A stretch of 64,000 nt of DNA, from positions 58,547-122,546 of the forward strand of contig CAXNKG010000005.1 in NCBI GenBank assembly GCA_964202965.1. Direction: 5' to 3'. The position numbers were made by a program, and so were the translations under genes. Shown here one piece after another: positions 52,477 to 62,643 of the stretch (within the stretch, counting starts at the first letter, position 1; the number at the start of each line of letters is the position of its first letter). This DNA is from CAXNKG01 sp964202965. Its GTDB lineage: Bacteria > Acidobacteriota > Vicinamibacteria > Vicinamibacterales > UBA2999. The notes beneath the pieces are model-generated. The model was not told the origin of the DNA and searched no databases. It saw only the letters and a list, made by a program, of their open reading frames with translations.

Positions 52477-53475
52477 ATGCAGTTGCGCGAGCTCAATGTC
52501 GGTTGTGTGGGCGGCGGCACCGGACTTCCGAGCCTGCTGGGCGGACTGAAGACCAATCCCTGGCTCACCGTCAACGCGGTCGTCACGATGTTCGACAGCG
52601 GAGGCAGCTCAGGGCAGCTCCGGGACGAGCTGGGCGTGCTGCCGCCTGGCGACGTGCTCAAGTGCGCGCTGGCGCTGTCGCGGAACGAGCGTGAGGCGCG
52701 TCGCGTGCTGCTGTCACGGCTGCCGATGCTCGAGGCCCATCCGCGGCTGGGTGGACATACCGGCGGCAACCTGCTGCTGTCGATGATGGAACAGTACAGC
52801 GGTGATTTTCTCGAGGCGGTCGATGGACTCCGTCTGCTGCTGGGATGCCAGGGCCGCGTGTGGCCGGTCAGCACCAGCCCAGCCTCCATTTGTGCGGAAT
52901 ACGACGATGGAACGGAGACGCGCGGGGAGGTCGAGGTGGACGCGGGGCAATCGCGCGGTCGCCGGGTCACGCGTGTCTGGCTCGATCCCCAGGTGTCGAT
53001 CCACCCGACGGTCGCGGAGGCGATGCGCACCTTCGATGCGGTGGTCATCGGCCCTGGCAGCTTCTTCACCAGCCTGATGCCGCCGCTCCTGGTGCGCGGC
53101 GTCAGGGACGCCCTGGCCGGCATGGACGGGCCGGTCATTCTCATCGCCAATCTGCTGACCGAAGGACGCGGGATGCGCGGCTTCACGGCCGGCGATGCGG
53201 CACGGTGGGTCTCCGAGGCGCTCGGCCGGCCGGTCGATGTCGTCGTGGCAAATACCGGACGGCCCTCGGCCGAGGCGCTGGCGCGCTACGCATCGGAACA
53301 CAAGGAGCCGCTCGAGCTGGGAACCCTCGACGGCGAGACGGAAGCCGTGCTCGGGCGGTTCTGGTGTACGGATATCGCCAGGCACGACCGGCGGCGGCTG
53401 GCGTTTGCGATCTGGACGATCCTCAGTCAGCGGCTGCTGCGGGGGGAACGGGCGGTCAGCGCGGTTTCTTCGTAG
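52477..53475 (+). CDS. yvcK: YvcK/CofD family protein (gluconeogenesis factor)
   Basis: A 332-residue Rossmann-like protein. GGGTGLPSLLGGLK at the N-terminus, the FDSGGSSG-x2-R motif, and VIGPGSFFTSLMP are those of YvcK/GlmR. In Bacillus YvcK binds UDP-GlcNAc, controls GlmS activity and cell-wall precursor flow, and is needed on gluconeogenic carbon. CofD (coenzyme F420) shares the fold, but no F420 genes are nearby. No rapZ or whiA neighbour is present. Its end overlaps the convergent LigD-type gene by 20 bases. Confidence 0.88.
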   Translation: MQLRELNVGCVGGGTGLPSLLGGLKTNPWLTVNAVVTMFDSGGSSGQLRDELGVLPPGDVLKCALALSRNEREARRVLLSRLPMLEAHPRLGGHTGGNLLLSMMEQYSGDFLEAVDGLRLLLGCQGRVWPVSTSPASICAEYDDGTETRGEVEVDAGQSRGRRVTRVWLDPQVSIHPTVAEAMRTFDAVVIGPGSFFTSLMPPLLVRGVRDALAGMDGPVILIANLLTEGRGMRGFTAGDAARWVSEALGRPVDVVVANTGRPSAEALARYASEHKEPLELGTLDGETEAVLGRFWCTDIARHDRRRLAFAIWTILSQRLLRGERAVSAVSS

Positions 53476-54211
53476 CCGTCTTCTTCCTCGCCGGCGCCTT
53501 CTTCGCCGCTGGAGCCTTCCTGGCCGGCGCCGATCGCTTCATGTCCAGCGCCCGTGTGACGATCTTCTCGAACATCGCACCGGTCTCGCCACCCTGAGCC
53601 GGCCGATTCGATCGCCAGATGTCCGGGTTGTCCTTCGACAGAATGTCGGCGAAGTCACCCTGGCTCTTGACGCTGAGCGGCGCGAACTCCGCGATGTCGA
53701 CGGCCCCCGCCCAGCCGTCGCGATGCTTGATGAGGAGCCAGGACCGGTCCGCGCCGCTGCTCGACGCCCAGCGCCCCCTGGTGCGCACGAGCACCCAGGA
53801 TCCTTTCAGCTTGTAGCCATCGAGCGTAAATTTCAGGTCGCCCTTCATCAGCGCCGCGTCGACGTCGTCGACTTCGGGGGTCCAGGTCCCGCGGTCCCAC
53901 AACATGACGATGCCCGCGCCGTATCCGGACGGGATGACGCCCTCGAACTCGCCGTAGTCGAACGGATGATCTTCGACGGCCATGGCCAGCCGCTTGACTG
54001 ATGGATCGAGCGAGGGCCCCTTGGGAACTGCCCATGAGAGCAGGACGCCGTTATGCTCGAGCCGGAGGTCGTAGTGCAGGTGACTGGCGAGGTGCTTCTG
54101 GACGCAGAAAAATCGCGCGTCGCGGCCTGAGGGCGATGTCGGCACCCGCGAGCCTGACGGCTCGGGCGATTTCTTGAAGTCCCGTTTCTTCCTGTATTCG
54201 TCGAGGGCCAC
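53456..54211 (-). CDS. stand-alone LigD 3'-phosphoesterase domain protein
   Basis: A 251-residue protein. FFCVQKHLASHLHYDLRLEH (catalytic His and Asp), SWAVPKGPSLDP and HPFDYGEFEGVIP are diagnostic of the phosphoesterase module of bacterial DNA ligase D, which trims 3'-phosphates and ribonucleotides at breaks. No ligase or polymerase domain and no Ku gene are present here. The last 25 residues are a Lys/Ala/Pro tail (KAPAAKKAPARKK) like histone H1, suitable for DNA binding. GTG start 3 bases after the transporter stop. Confidence 0.88.
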   Translation of the reverse strand: MALDEYRKKRDFKKSPEPSGSRVPTSPSGRDARFFCVQKHLASHLHYDLRLEHNGVLLSWAVPKGPSLDPSVKRLAMAVEDHPFDYGEFEGVIPSGYGAGIVMLWDRGTWTPEVDDVDAALMKGDLKFTLDGYKLKGSWVLVRTRGRWASSSGADRSWLLIKHRDGWAGAVDIAEFAPLSVKSQGDFADILSKDNPDIWRSNRPAQGGETGAMFEKIVTRALDMKRSAPARKAPAAKKAPARKKTATKKPR

Positions 54212-54214
54212 GGC

Positions 54215-55684
<1,470 letters not shown>

Positions 55685-55690
55685 GGCGCC

Positions 55691-55713
55691 AGCATAAACC
55701 TTTTTCATAGAAT
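55691..55713. promoter_or_regulatory. back-to-back divergent leaderless promoters
   Basis: TATGCT (55691-55696, reverse strand) lies 6 bases before the GTG at 55684, and TAGAAT (55708-55713, plus strand) lies 6 bases before the GTG at 55720. The two promoters share a 35-base space. Confidence 0.55.
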
Positions 55714-55719
55714 GGATGG

Positions 55720-57096
55720 GTGCGTGCGCTCCTGATCTCCACCTATGACCTCGGCCGGCAGCCGTTCGGCCTCGCGTCGCCCGCTGCGTGGCTGCGCCGG
55801 GCCGGCGTCGACGTGGATTGCGCCGACGCCTCACGTGATGCGATCGACGACGGCCGAATCGGCGGCGCCGACATGGTGGCGTTCTATCTGCCGATGCACA
55901 CGGCCACGCGTCTGGCCGCGCCGCTGATCGACCGCGTGCGACGCCTCAATCCTTCAGCCCGCATGTGCGCCTATGGCCTCTACGCGCCGCTCAACGCCGC
56001 GTGGCTCCACGGCCGCGGCGTTGGAGACGTACTGGGCCCGGAGGCGGAGCAGGAACTCGTGGCCTGGGCGTTGTCGTCAGCCATGGCCCCAAAGCCCAAA
56101 GCCCAAAGCCCAGAGCCTACAGACGCCGTCCTGCCACGGCTCCAGTTCATTCAACCGGATCGCGCCGGTTTGCCGCACCTCGATCGATACGCGTCGCTGC
56201 GCATGCCCGACGGCAGCCGGCGCACGATGGGCAGCACTGACGCCACTCGCGGGTGCAAGCACCTCTGTCGGCACTGCCCCGTGGTTCCGGTGTACGGCGG
56301 CCAGTTCCGCGTGGTTCCGATTGACGTCGTGCTGGCGGACATCCGTGCCCAGGTGGCCGGCGGCGCGGAACATATCTCGTTCGGCGATCCCGACTTTCTG
56401 AACGGACCGACGCATGCCCGGCGCCTCGTCGAGCGTCTGCACGTCGAATGGCCCGGGCTCACCTATGACGTCACGATCAAGATCGAGCATCTGCTCAATC
56501 ACGCCGAGATGATCCGGGTTCTTCGTGGGACGGGATGTCTCTTCGTGACGAGCGCAGTTGAATCGATTGACGACAGCGTTCTGGCACGGCTCCGGAAAGG
56601 ACACACGCGCGCCGACTTTGTCCGGACGGTGGAATTGTGCGCCGCGGCGGGACTTGCGTTGACCCCGACATTCCTCCCGTTTACGCCGTGGACGACGCTC
56701 CACGGTTACGTGGAACTCCTGACGGCGCTCGACGATCTCGACCTGGTCCACGACGTCGCGCCGATCCAGCTTGCGATCCGGCTCCTGGTCACGGCGGATT
56801 CGCCGCTGCTCGAGTTGTCCGATGTGCGCGATTGCGTGTCGGCGTATGACGCGGCGTCGTTGACCTGGCCATGGACGCACGGCGACGCGCGCGTCGACGC
56901 GCTACAAAGTGCCGTGATGGCGATCGTGAGAGACGGTGCGGCACGCTCCAGGGCGGAGGTCTTTGCGGACATCTCCGCCTTCGCGAGGGCTGCCGCAGGC
57001 CTGCCGGCGCGTACCGCAGCGCTCAGGCGTGGTCAGGTCGTCCCGTACGTCAGCGAACCCTGGTACTGCTGTGCGGAGCCGATGGAAATCGTGTGA
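55720..57096 (+). CDS. CCAEP-tail radical SAM protein
   Basis: A 458-residue radical SAM enzyme. Residues 1-115 resemble a B12-binding or Rossmann domain (ADMVAFYLPMH). The cluster motif is RGCKHLCRHC near residue 188, followed by EHISFGDPDFLNGP and VTSAVESID, the SAM-binding strands. The C-terminus WYCCAEPMEIV is the hallmark of the CUAEP/CCAEP-tail family, in which some members have selenocysteine at the first of the paired positions; here both are Cys codons (TGC TGT). A four-unit heptad repeat lies inside the gene, encoding KPKAQSPEP. It is translationally coupled to an ATP-grasp gene. The product is unknown. Confidence 0.85.
   Translation: MRALLISTYDLGRQPFGLASPAAWLRRAGVDVDCADASRDAIDDGRIGGADMVAFYLPMHTATRLAAPLIDRVRRLNPSARMCAYGLYAPLNAAWLHGRGVGDVLGPEAEQELVAWALSSAMAPKPKAQSPEPTDAVLPRLQFIQPDRAGLPHLDRYASLRMPDGSRRTMGSTDATRGCKHLCRHCPVVPVYGGQFRVVPIDVVLADIRAQVAGGAEHISFGDPDFLNGPTHARRLVERLHVEWPGLTYDVTIKIEHLLNHAEMIRVLRGTGCLFVTSAVESIDDSVLARLRKGHTRADFVRTVELCAAAGLALTPTFLPFTPWTTLHGYVELLTALDDLDLVHDVAPIQLAIRLLVTADSPLLELSDVRDCVSAYDAASLTWPWTHGDARVDALQSAVMAIVRDGAARSRAEVFADISAFARAAAGLPARTAALRRGQVVPYVSEPWYCCAEPMEIV
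56091..56118 (+). repeat. in-frame heptad repeat inside a radical SAM gene
   Basis: AAAGCCC three times then AGAGCCT, encoding a Lys/Pro/Ala-rich linker between the N-terminal domain and the radical SAM core. Four units (28 bases) are not a multiple of three, so unit gain or loss would shift the frame. Confidence 0.85.
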
Positions 57097-58364
57097 CGCG
57101 GGTCCTGCTGATTGCGGCAACGACGGGGTATCAGATCCGGTCGTTCGGGGAGGCGGCGGCGACGCTCGGCATCCAGCTGATGTTCGCGAGCGACCGCTGC
57201 GATCAGATTGAGGATCCCTGGTGGGACCAGGCCATCCCGGTCCGGTTTCACGACGAGGATCGGTCGGTCAGCGCCGTGATTCGCGCGTGCGGCGCGCCGC
57301 CGGATGGCATCGTGGCGGTGGGCGACAGGCCCGTCGTCCTTGCGGCCCGCCTGGCGCGGCACTTCGGATTGCCCTGGCACGCGCCGGCAGCGGCGGTCGT
57401 CAGCCGCCACAAACTGCTCACGCGGCAGGCGCTGCGCGACGCCGGCCGGCCGACACCCGTCTTCGAATCGGTGGCGATCGACGCGGACGCGCGGGCCGTG
57501 GCCCGGCGGTTCCCGTTTCCCGCTGTCGTCAAGCCGCAGGCGCTGTCCGGCAGCCGTGGCGTCATGCGTGTGAATGACGAAGGCGAGTTCGTGGCCGCAT
57601 TCGAGCGCCTCGGCGCACTCCTGCGCTCGCCCGACGTCCGGAGCGAACAGGACCGTGCCCACGATCGTGTGTTGATAGAGTCCTTTATCCCGGGACGGGA
57701 GTACGCGGTTGAAGCCGTGATGACGCACGGCGCGCTGCAGCTGCTGGCGATCTTCGACAAGCCGGACCCGCTCGATGGCCCCTTCTTCGAGGAAACCGTC
57801 TACCTGACGCCGTCATCCGCGCGCGTCGAGGACCAGCGCTGCATTGAATCGGCTGTCAGGGAGGCGGCCCGTGCGATCGGCTTGAGCCACGGTCCGATTC
57901 ACGCGGAGTGCCGCCTTGATGGACACACGGCGTACGTCCTCGAGGTCGCCGCCCGTCCGATTGGCGGCCTGTGTTCGCGAGCGCTCCGGTTCTGCGATCC
58001 GGCCCACCCGGGCGGCGCCCCGGTATCGCTCGAAGAGCTGCTGCTGCGCCACGCCGTCGGGCATGACGTGGCTGGGTTTGCGCGTGAATCCGCGGCCTCG
58101 GGCGTCATGATGATTCCGATTCCAAGGCGGGGAGTCTTTCGGCGCGTCGAAGGGGTGGCTGACGCGAGCCGCGTTTCCGGGATTGAGGACGTGCGGATCA
58201 CGGCCAAGCCGGATGTCCTGCTGATCCCGCTCCCGGAAGGGAAGAGCTATCTGGGGTTTATCTTCGCGAGAGGCGCGACGACGGGTGCGGTCGACACGGC
58301 CCTGCGGGACGCGCACGGCCGGCTGCATTTCTTCATCGACCGCGAAGTCGCCGTCGTGACGTAG
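57093..58364 (+). CDS. ATP-grasp carboxylate-amine ligase
   Basis: A 423-residue ATP-grasp enzyme. The N-terminal domain VTRVLLIAATTGYQIRSF leads to the grasp fold: FPFPAVVKPQALSGSRGVMRV (lysine and glycine loop), VLIESFIPGREYAVEAV and HAECRLDGHTAYVLEVAARP (metal and ATP ligands). It most resembles the PurK/BacD/carboxylate-amine ligase group. The GTG overlaps the radical SAM stop by four bases, so the two act together, probably to modify and ligate an amino acid or small peptide. No carrier, precursor peptide or transporter gene is adjacent in the same direction. Substrate unknown. Confidence 0.85.
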   Translation: MTRVLLIAATTGYQIRSFGEAAATLGIQLMFASDRCDQIEDPWWDQAIPVRFHDEDRSVSAVIRACGAPPDGIVAVGDRPVVLAARLARHFGLPWHAPAAAVVSRHKLLTRQALRDAGRPTPVFESVAIDADARAVARRFPFPAVVKPQALSGSRGVMRVNDEGEFVAAFERLGALLRSPDVRSEQDRAHDRVLIESFIPGREYAVEAVMTHGALQLLAIFDKPDPLDGPFFEETVYLTPSSARVEDQRCIESAVREAARAIGLSHGPIHAECRLDGHTAYVLEVAARPIGGLCSRALRFCDPAHPGGAPVSLEELLLRHAVGHDVAGFARESAASGVMMIPIPRRGVFRRVEGVADASRVSGIEDVRITAKPDVLLIPLPEGKSYLGFIFARGATTGAVDTALRDAHGRLHFFIDREVAVVT

Positions 58365-58691
58365 TTACTTCGCTTGCTGCGGAACGTACCCGGGCGGCAG
58401 CGCGGCACTTTCGCCAAAGAAGAAGTCTTCCATCTGCTTGGCGATGAGCGTCTGCGCCTCTTTCTGCCAGGGCATCAGACGGTATTCGTTGAGGATCATC
58501 TTCATGCGGTCTTCCCACAGCTTCCACGCCTGGGCCGACACGCTCTCGAGGATCCGCTTCCCGAGCTCGCCTGGCCACGGCTGGGCATCGAGACCGGGCA
58601 GGTCTTTCTGGAACTTGACGCAGTGCACCGTTCGGCCGCTCGCGTTCGAGGCCGGCGCGGGCTGTTGAGGGGCTGGTCCGCAATTCGCCAT
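58365..58691 (-). CDS. yggX: Fe(2+)-trafficking protein
   Basis: A 108-residue YggX protein. After an added N-terminal 22 residues (PAPQQPAPAS), RTVHCVKFQKDLPGLDAQPW holds the conserved Cys that protects iron-sulfur clusters, and the C-terminal LIAKQMEDFFFGE is typical. It helps iron-sulfur proteins survive oxidative stress. Classical YggX is 90 residues, so the leader is a lineage addition. TACGAT lies 6 bases before the ATG (leaderless). Confidence 0.9.
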   Translation of the reverse strand: MANCGPAPQQPAPASNASGRTVHCVKFQKDLPGLDAQPWPGELGKRILESVSAQAWKLWEDRMKMILNEYRLMPWQKEAQTLIAKQMEDFFFGESAALPPGYVPQQAK

Positions 58692-58697
58692 GACTCA

Positions 58698-58703
58698 ATC
58701 GTA
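58698..58703 (-). promoter_or_regulatory. -10 element, leaderless yggX
   Basis: TACGAT on the reverse strand, 6 bases before the ATG at 58691. Confidence 0.5.
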
Positions 58704-58837
58704 CTCCGAATGGGGCGGTCGGGACTCAGGAAGAGTACAGTGGGCACGACCCATGTTCCCGGCATGGACCGCGCTGCATCGACGAACGACTGACAGTCGA
58801 CGATTCGACCGAACCGGGCAACGAAGGAGACGTGCTA

Positions 58838-60574
58838 GTGCGTACATTCTCAGTCACTGCGCTCGTGGCGCTGCTCGCGTGGCCCGCGGCGGCGCAAACA
58901 CCGGCCGCGCAGGGCGCAACCACCACCTCCACCACCCAGACAGCGGTCACCCAGGACGAAATCGTCCTGCAGGGCGACACAACCCCGCGACCGGCGTTGC
59001 CGACGTTCTTCGGCGATACCGGTCTCTGGTTTGTGCCGACGGCCGACACGATGCCCTCCGGCCGCTGGTCGTTCAGTGTGTTCAGAGCGAACTTCGATCG
59101 GCGGCAGGGCCTCACGGACGTGAACCAGATGGGTCTCACCGGCGCGGTGGCGCTCGGCGACCGGTTCGAACTGTTCGGATCGTGGCGCGTCGTGCGTCTC
59201 GACCGCGACGTGCGTCCAGCGTTCATTCCCTCAGAACCGGCGTTCGGGGGCGTCTCGCAGGAGTATCCGTACGTCCGGCGCGGATGGTCCAAGACGCTCG
59301 GCGGACCGACGATCGTCGGCGGCAAGTTCAGCCTGATCTCGCAGTCGCGCGGTGATGCGCTCAGCCTGGCGCCTCGCCTCATGGTCAAGTTGCCGAGCGG
59401 GCCGACAGGGTCCAGCACCAACGACTGGGACGGCCACCTGGGTCTCGTCGCGAGCCGTGAGTTCAACAATTCGGTGGAACTGACCGGCCTGGCGGGCGCG
59501 GTGCTTCGCGGCGACCCGGATGAGTTCCGTGTCTCTGACGGTGTGGAGTGGGGCATTGGCGCCGGCTTCCCGACCCGAAGCCCGATTCGCGCGCTCGTCG
59601 AATGGCATGGCGAGTTCGTCATCAAGGACAACACCCTTGTTCGCAATCCGCCCTACGTTGGCGAGGACGGCAGCATCGCTCCCCTCCTCAGTCCCATCTC
59701 CGACCCGACCGACTTCAAGGTTGGTGGCGTGTGGCAGATGTCCAATGGCCTGTTCGTGCACGCCGGGATGAACTACAGCTTCGGGACGTCTGGGCGTACG
59801 GTTGGAGGGCTTGATATCGCCCACAGTCCCCTGGGTTTCGACATACGGATTGGATGGCATCCCGGCGTGACGCCGGCGCGTCAGCGCGTCCGCGTGATCA
59901 AGGAAACAACGACCGTGACGAACACCGTCGCGCCGCCGCCGGCGCCGCCCGCGCCGGCGCCGAACCGGGGCCCCGCGGTCACGGCCTCGTGCAACCCCTG
60001 CAGCGTCGAGCCGGGGCAGACGAGCAACCTCACGGCGATCGGGACGGATCCGGATGGCGACCCGCTGACCTATCAGTGGGCGACGCCACAGGGCAACTTC
60101 AACAACCCGACGGCACCGAATACCGTCTGGACCGCGCCCAACCAGGAGGGGAACGTCAACGCCACGGTAACCGCGCAGGATAATCGTGGCGGTACCGCGA
60201 CCGGAACCGTCAACCTGCAGGTCGTGCGGCGGGCCACACTGGTGTTCGAGGACGTGCACTTCGACTTCGACCGCTTCAACCTGCGGCCGGAGGCGCTGAC
60301 GATCCTCGACGACGCGGTCGCGAAGCTGCAGGCGAACCCCACGCTCAACGTGACCATCGAAGGCCATTGCGACAGCATGGGCACGATCGAGTACAACCTC
60401 GCGCTCGGCGAGCGCCGCGCCAACTCGGCGCGCGACTACCTCGTGAGCCGGGGCATCGCGATGGCTCGCCTGCGCACGGTCAGCTACGGCGAAGAGCGGC
60501 CGATTGCCGACAACACCACGGCGGAAGGACGCGCCATGAATCGACGCGTCCACCTTGCCGTGATCACCCAGTAA
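58838..60574 (+). CDS. OmpA family outer-membrane protein with Ig-like module
   Basis: A 578-residue protein. A signal peptide (about 1-20, ending AAAQ) is followed by a beta-rich barrel-like region (about 40-345), a Pro-rich linker (PPPAPPAPAPN), an Ig/cadherin-like module (GTDPDGDPLTYQWATP), and a C-terminal OmpA peptidoglycan-binding domain (VHFDFDRFNLRPEA, IEGHCDSMGTIEYNLALGERR, RAMNRRVHL). It ties the outer membrane to the wall. The GTG at 58838 is preferred, with AAGGAG 8 bases before it; a GTG six bases upstream is too close. Confidence 0.88.
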   Translation: MRTFSVTALVALLAWPAAAQTPAAQGATTTSTTQTAVTQDEIVLQGDTTPRPALPTFFGDTGLWFVPTADTMPSGRWSFSVFRANFDRRQGLTDVNQMGLTGAVALGDRFELFGSWRVVRLDRDVRPAFIPSEPAFGGVSQEYPYVRRGWSKTLGGPTIVGGKFSLISQSRGDALSLAPRLMVKLPSGPTGSSTNDWDGHLGLVASREFNNSVELTGLAGAVLRGDPDEFRVSDGVEWGIGAGFPTRSPIRALVEWHGEFVIKDNTLVRNPPYVGEDGSIAPLLSPISDPTDFKVGGVWQMSNGLFVHAGMNYSFGTSGRTVGGLDIAHSPLGFDIRIGWHPGVTPARQRVRVIKETTTVTNTVAPPPAPPAPAPNRGPAVTASCNPCSVEPGQTSNLTAIGTDPDGDPLTYQWATPQGNFNNPTAPNTVWTAPNQEGNVNATVTAQDNRGGTATGTVNLQVVRRATLVFEDVHFDFDRFNLRPEALTILDDAVAKLQANPTLNVTIEGHCDSMGTIEYNLALGERRANSARDYLVSRGIAMARLRTVSYGEERPIADNTTAEGRAMNRRVHLAVITQ

Positions 60575-60584
60575 GTCACATCAG

Positions 60585-60610
60585 GGAGCAGGTGGAGAGG
60601 TCCCTGCTCC
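60585..60610. terminator. hairpin between convergent genes
   Basis: GGAGCAGG pairs with CCTGCTCC over a 10-base loop between the ompA-type gene and the convergent oxidoreductase gene. There is no clear T-run, so termination is only probable. Confidence 0.4.
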
Positions 60611-60621
60611 TTGCCCGGCGC

Positions 60622-62640
60622 CTACGAGGCGCGCTCGACCTGGACGCGCGCGTCGTTGAAACAGGCCCCTCCGCCGAGGTCGCTCAGCGTGTCCGGCGCC
60701 AGCGCGTTGGCCGTCAGGCCGTTCGCCGTATGGCGGCACCAGAGGCCCTTGGGCAGGGAGACCGTGCCGGGCCGGATCCACGTGTCGAGTGCCGCATTGC
60801 AGCGCACTTCACCGAGCTCGTTGAAGATCCGGACGGCGTCGCCGTCCGCGAGCCCGCGCGCCGCCGCGTCGTCGGGATGCATCAGCAGGTGCACGTCGGG
60901 CCGTGGCAGCTCCGCCAGCGTCGAGCTGATGGTGCGCTCGCTGGACGGTGAGATCAGGGCGAGCGGAAACTGCGGCGTCGCGGGATCCGGCTGATAACCG
61001 TAGAGCCCCGCGGGGGCGCCGCGATCGAGGTCCTCCGCGAAGAGATGGACCTTGCGATCCGAGGTCTGCGGGAACACATCGACGAACTGGATCGGACGCC
61101 CGCCGTAGGGCGGCGTCGCGGCGCCGCGCTCGCGGAGATCGCTTCCGATCGTTTCCGGGAGGCGCGACAGGACATCCAGCATCTCTTCGAGTTCGCCCCG
61201 GGGGTCATCGGCCTCGCGCAGATCCATCGCCTCCAGCAGGTCCCCGAAGACCTCGGCATTCGATCGCGCCTCACCGACGGCATCGACCACGGGTCTGGCC
61301 AGACGCAGGCTGAACGAGCCGTAGCTGCGTGCGAGCTCGTACCCTTCCAGGAATGTCGTCGCCGGCAGGACGACGTCCGCGTAGCGCGCGGTGTCGGTCA
61401 TGACCTGATCGAAGACGACGGTGAAGAGATCCTCGCGCTCGAGCCCCTTGAGCACCTTCCGCTGATTCGGGCTCGTCGCCGCCGCGTTGTTGTTGTAGAC
61501 GAAGAGCACGGCGATTGGTGGGTCGCTCTGTTCGAGCGCCTGTCCGAGCAGGTTCATGTTGATGGTCCGCGTGGGCGGCTCGGGCGTACGGACCCAGGTG
61601 CGGGGGATGTTCCACGAGGCCGAGTTGCTCATCGTGTACCCGCCTCCGCGAACGCCGAATTTCCCCGCGACCGCGGGAAGCGCCATGATGGCCATCGACG
61701 CGCTCCCGCCGTTCCGGTTGCGCTCCTGCCCCCAGCCGCATCGAATCAGCGCGGGACTCGTCGCCGCATAGAGTTCGGCAAAGGTGCGCAACACGCCCGC
61801 GTCGAGGCCTGATTCCGCGGCCGCGCGCTCGAAGGTCCAGGGACGCGCGCGCTCCCGCAGCTGCTCCATTCCAGTGGTATGAGCGGCGAGGAATGCATGG
61901 TCTGCGCCGGCTTCCTCGAACAGATACCGGTGGATCGACAGCGCGAGCGGCAGGTCCGTTCCGACGCGCAACTGGAGATGGATGTCCGCCAGGCGCGCCA
62001 GCGGGGTAGCGCGGGGGTCGATGACGACGAGCCGGGCTCCCCGGCGCTGCGCTTCGCGGATGTATGGGATCAGATGGATGCCTGATGCCGAGGGATTGGC
62101 GCCCCAGATGACAATCAGCCTGGCGTCCGCGAAGTCCTCGTAGGTGACCGACGGCATCTTGCCGTAGAGCGCCATGTTGGCGGCGCCCGTCGGCGCCGCG
62201 CAGACGGTCCGGGCGAGCCGCGATGCGCCGAGCCGCCGGAACAAGGTCGCGTCGCTGGTGTCCTGCGTGAGCAGCCCGTTGGACCCGCCGTACGAATAGG
62301 GGAGGATCGACTCGCCACCCCAGCGCCCACGAGCGTCGCGCATCCGATCGGCAATCAGACCGATGGCCTCGTCCCACGAGACGCGAGTAAAGCTGCCTTG
62401 CCCCTTGGCGCCTGTACGCACCGCCGGATAGAGCAGTCGATCCGGACCGTACATGCGTTCGCCGAATCGACGCACCTTCGCGCAGATGAAGCCGCCGGTA
62501 ATGGGGTTGGCATGGGAGCCATCGATCGCGATAGCGCGTCCCTCCTCGACGGTCACGTCGAGGCTGCAGGAGTCTGGGCAATCGAGCGGGCAGACGGTCT
62601 CCACGGTCCGCGCGGCGGTGGGGGTGATTGTGGTGGCCAC
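60622..62640 (-). CDS. molybdopterin-dependent oxidoreductase
   Basis: A 672-residue DMSO-reductase-superfamily enzyme without a signal peptide. The N-terminal 4Fe-4S motif CPLDCPDSC with a fourth Cys in GGFICAKV (about residues 17-53) is complete. YSYGGSNGLL, WGANPSASG and the later DTARYADVVLPATTFLEGYE are cofactor-binding regions. The C-terminal FNELGEVRC and KGLWCRH fit the molybdopterin-dinucleotide domain. It resembles cytosolic formate-dehydrogenase or assimilatory-type proteins; the substrate and the Mo ligand cannot be settled. GTG start 3 bases after ispG. Confidence 0.85.
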   Translation of the reverse strand: MATTITPTAARTVETVCPLDCPDSCSLDVTVEEGRAIAIDGSHANPITGGFICAKVRRFGERMYGPDRLLYPAVRTGAKGQGSFTRVSWDEAIGLIADRMRDARGRWGGESILPYSYGGSNGLLTQDTSDATLFRRLGASRLARTVCAAPTGAANMALYGKMPSVTYEDFADARLIVIWGANPSASGIHLIPYIREAQRRGARLVVIDPRATPLARLADIHLQLRVGTDLPLALSIHRYLFEEAGADHAFLAAHTTGMEQLRERARPWTFERAAAESGLDAGVLRTFAELYAATSPALIRCGWGQERNRNGGSASMAIMALPAVAGKFGVRGGGYTMSNSASWNIPRTWVRTPEPPTRTINMNLLGQALEQSDPPIAVLFVYNNNAAATSPNQRKVLKGLEREDLFTVVFDQVMTDTARYADVVLPATTFLEGYELARSYGSFSLRLARPVVDAVGEARSNAEVFGDLLEAMDLREADDPRGELEEMLDVLSRLPETIGSDLRERGAATPPYGGRPIQFVDVFPQTSDRKVHLFAEDLDRGAPAGLYGYQPDPATPQFPLALISPSSERTISSTLAELPRPDVHLLMHPDDAAARGLADGDAVRIFNELGEVRCNAALDTWIRPGTVSLPKGLWCRHTANGLTANALAPDTLSDLGGGACFNDARVQVERAS

Positions 62641-62643
62641 GGG

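Noticed and set aside
57060..57096. In-frame selenocysteine in the radical SAM tail
   Set aside because: Both codons are ordinary Cys codons (TGC TGT); no TGA is present before the true stop.
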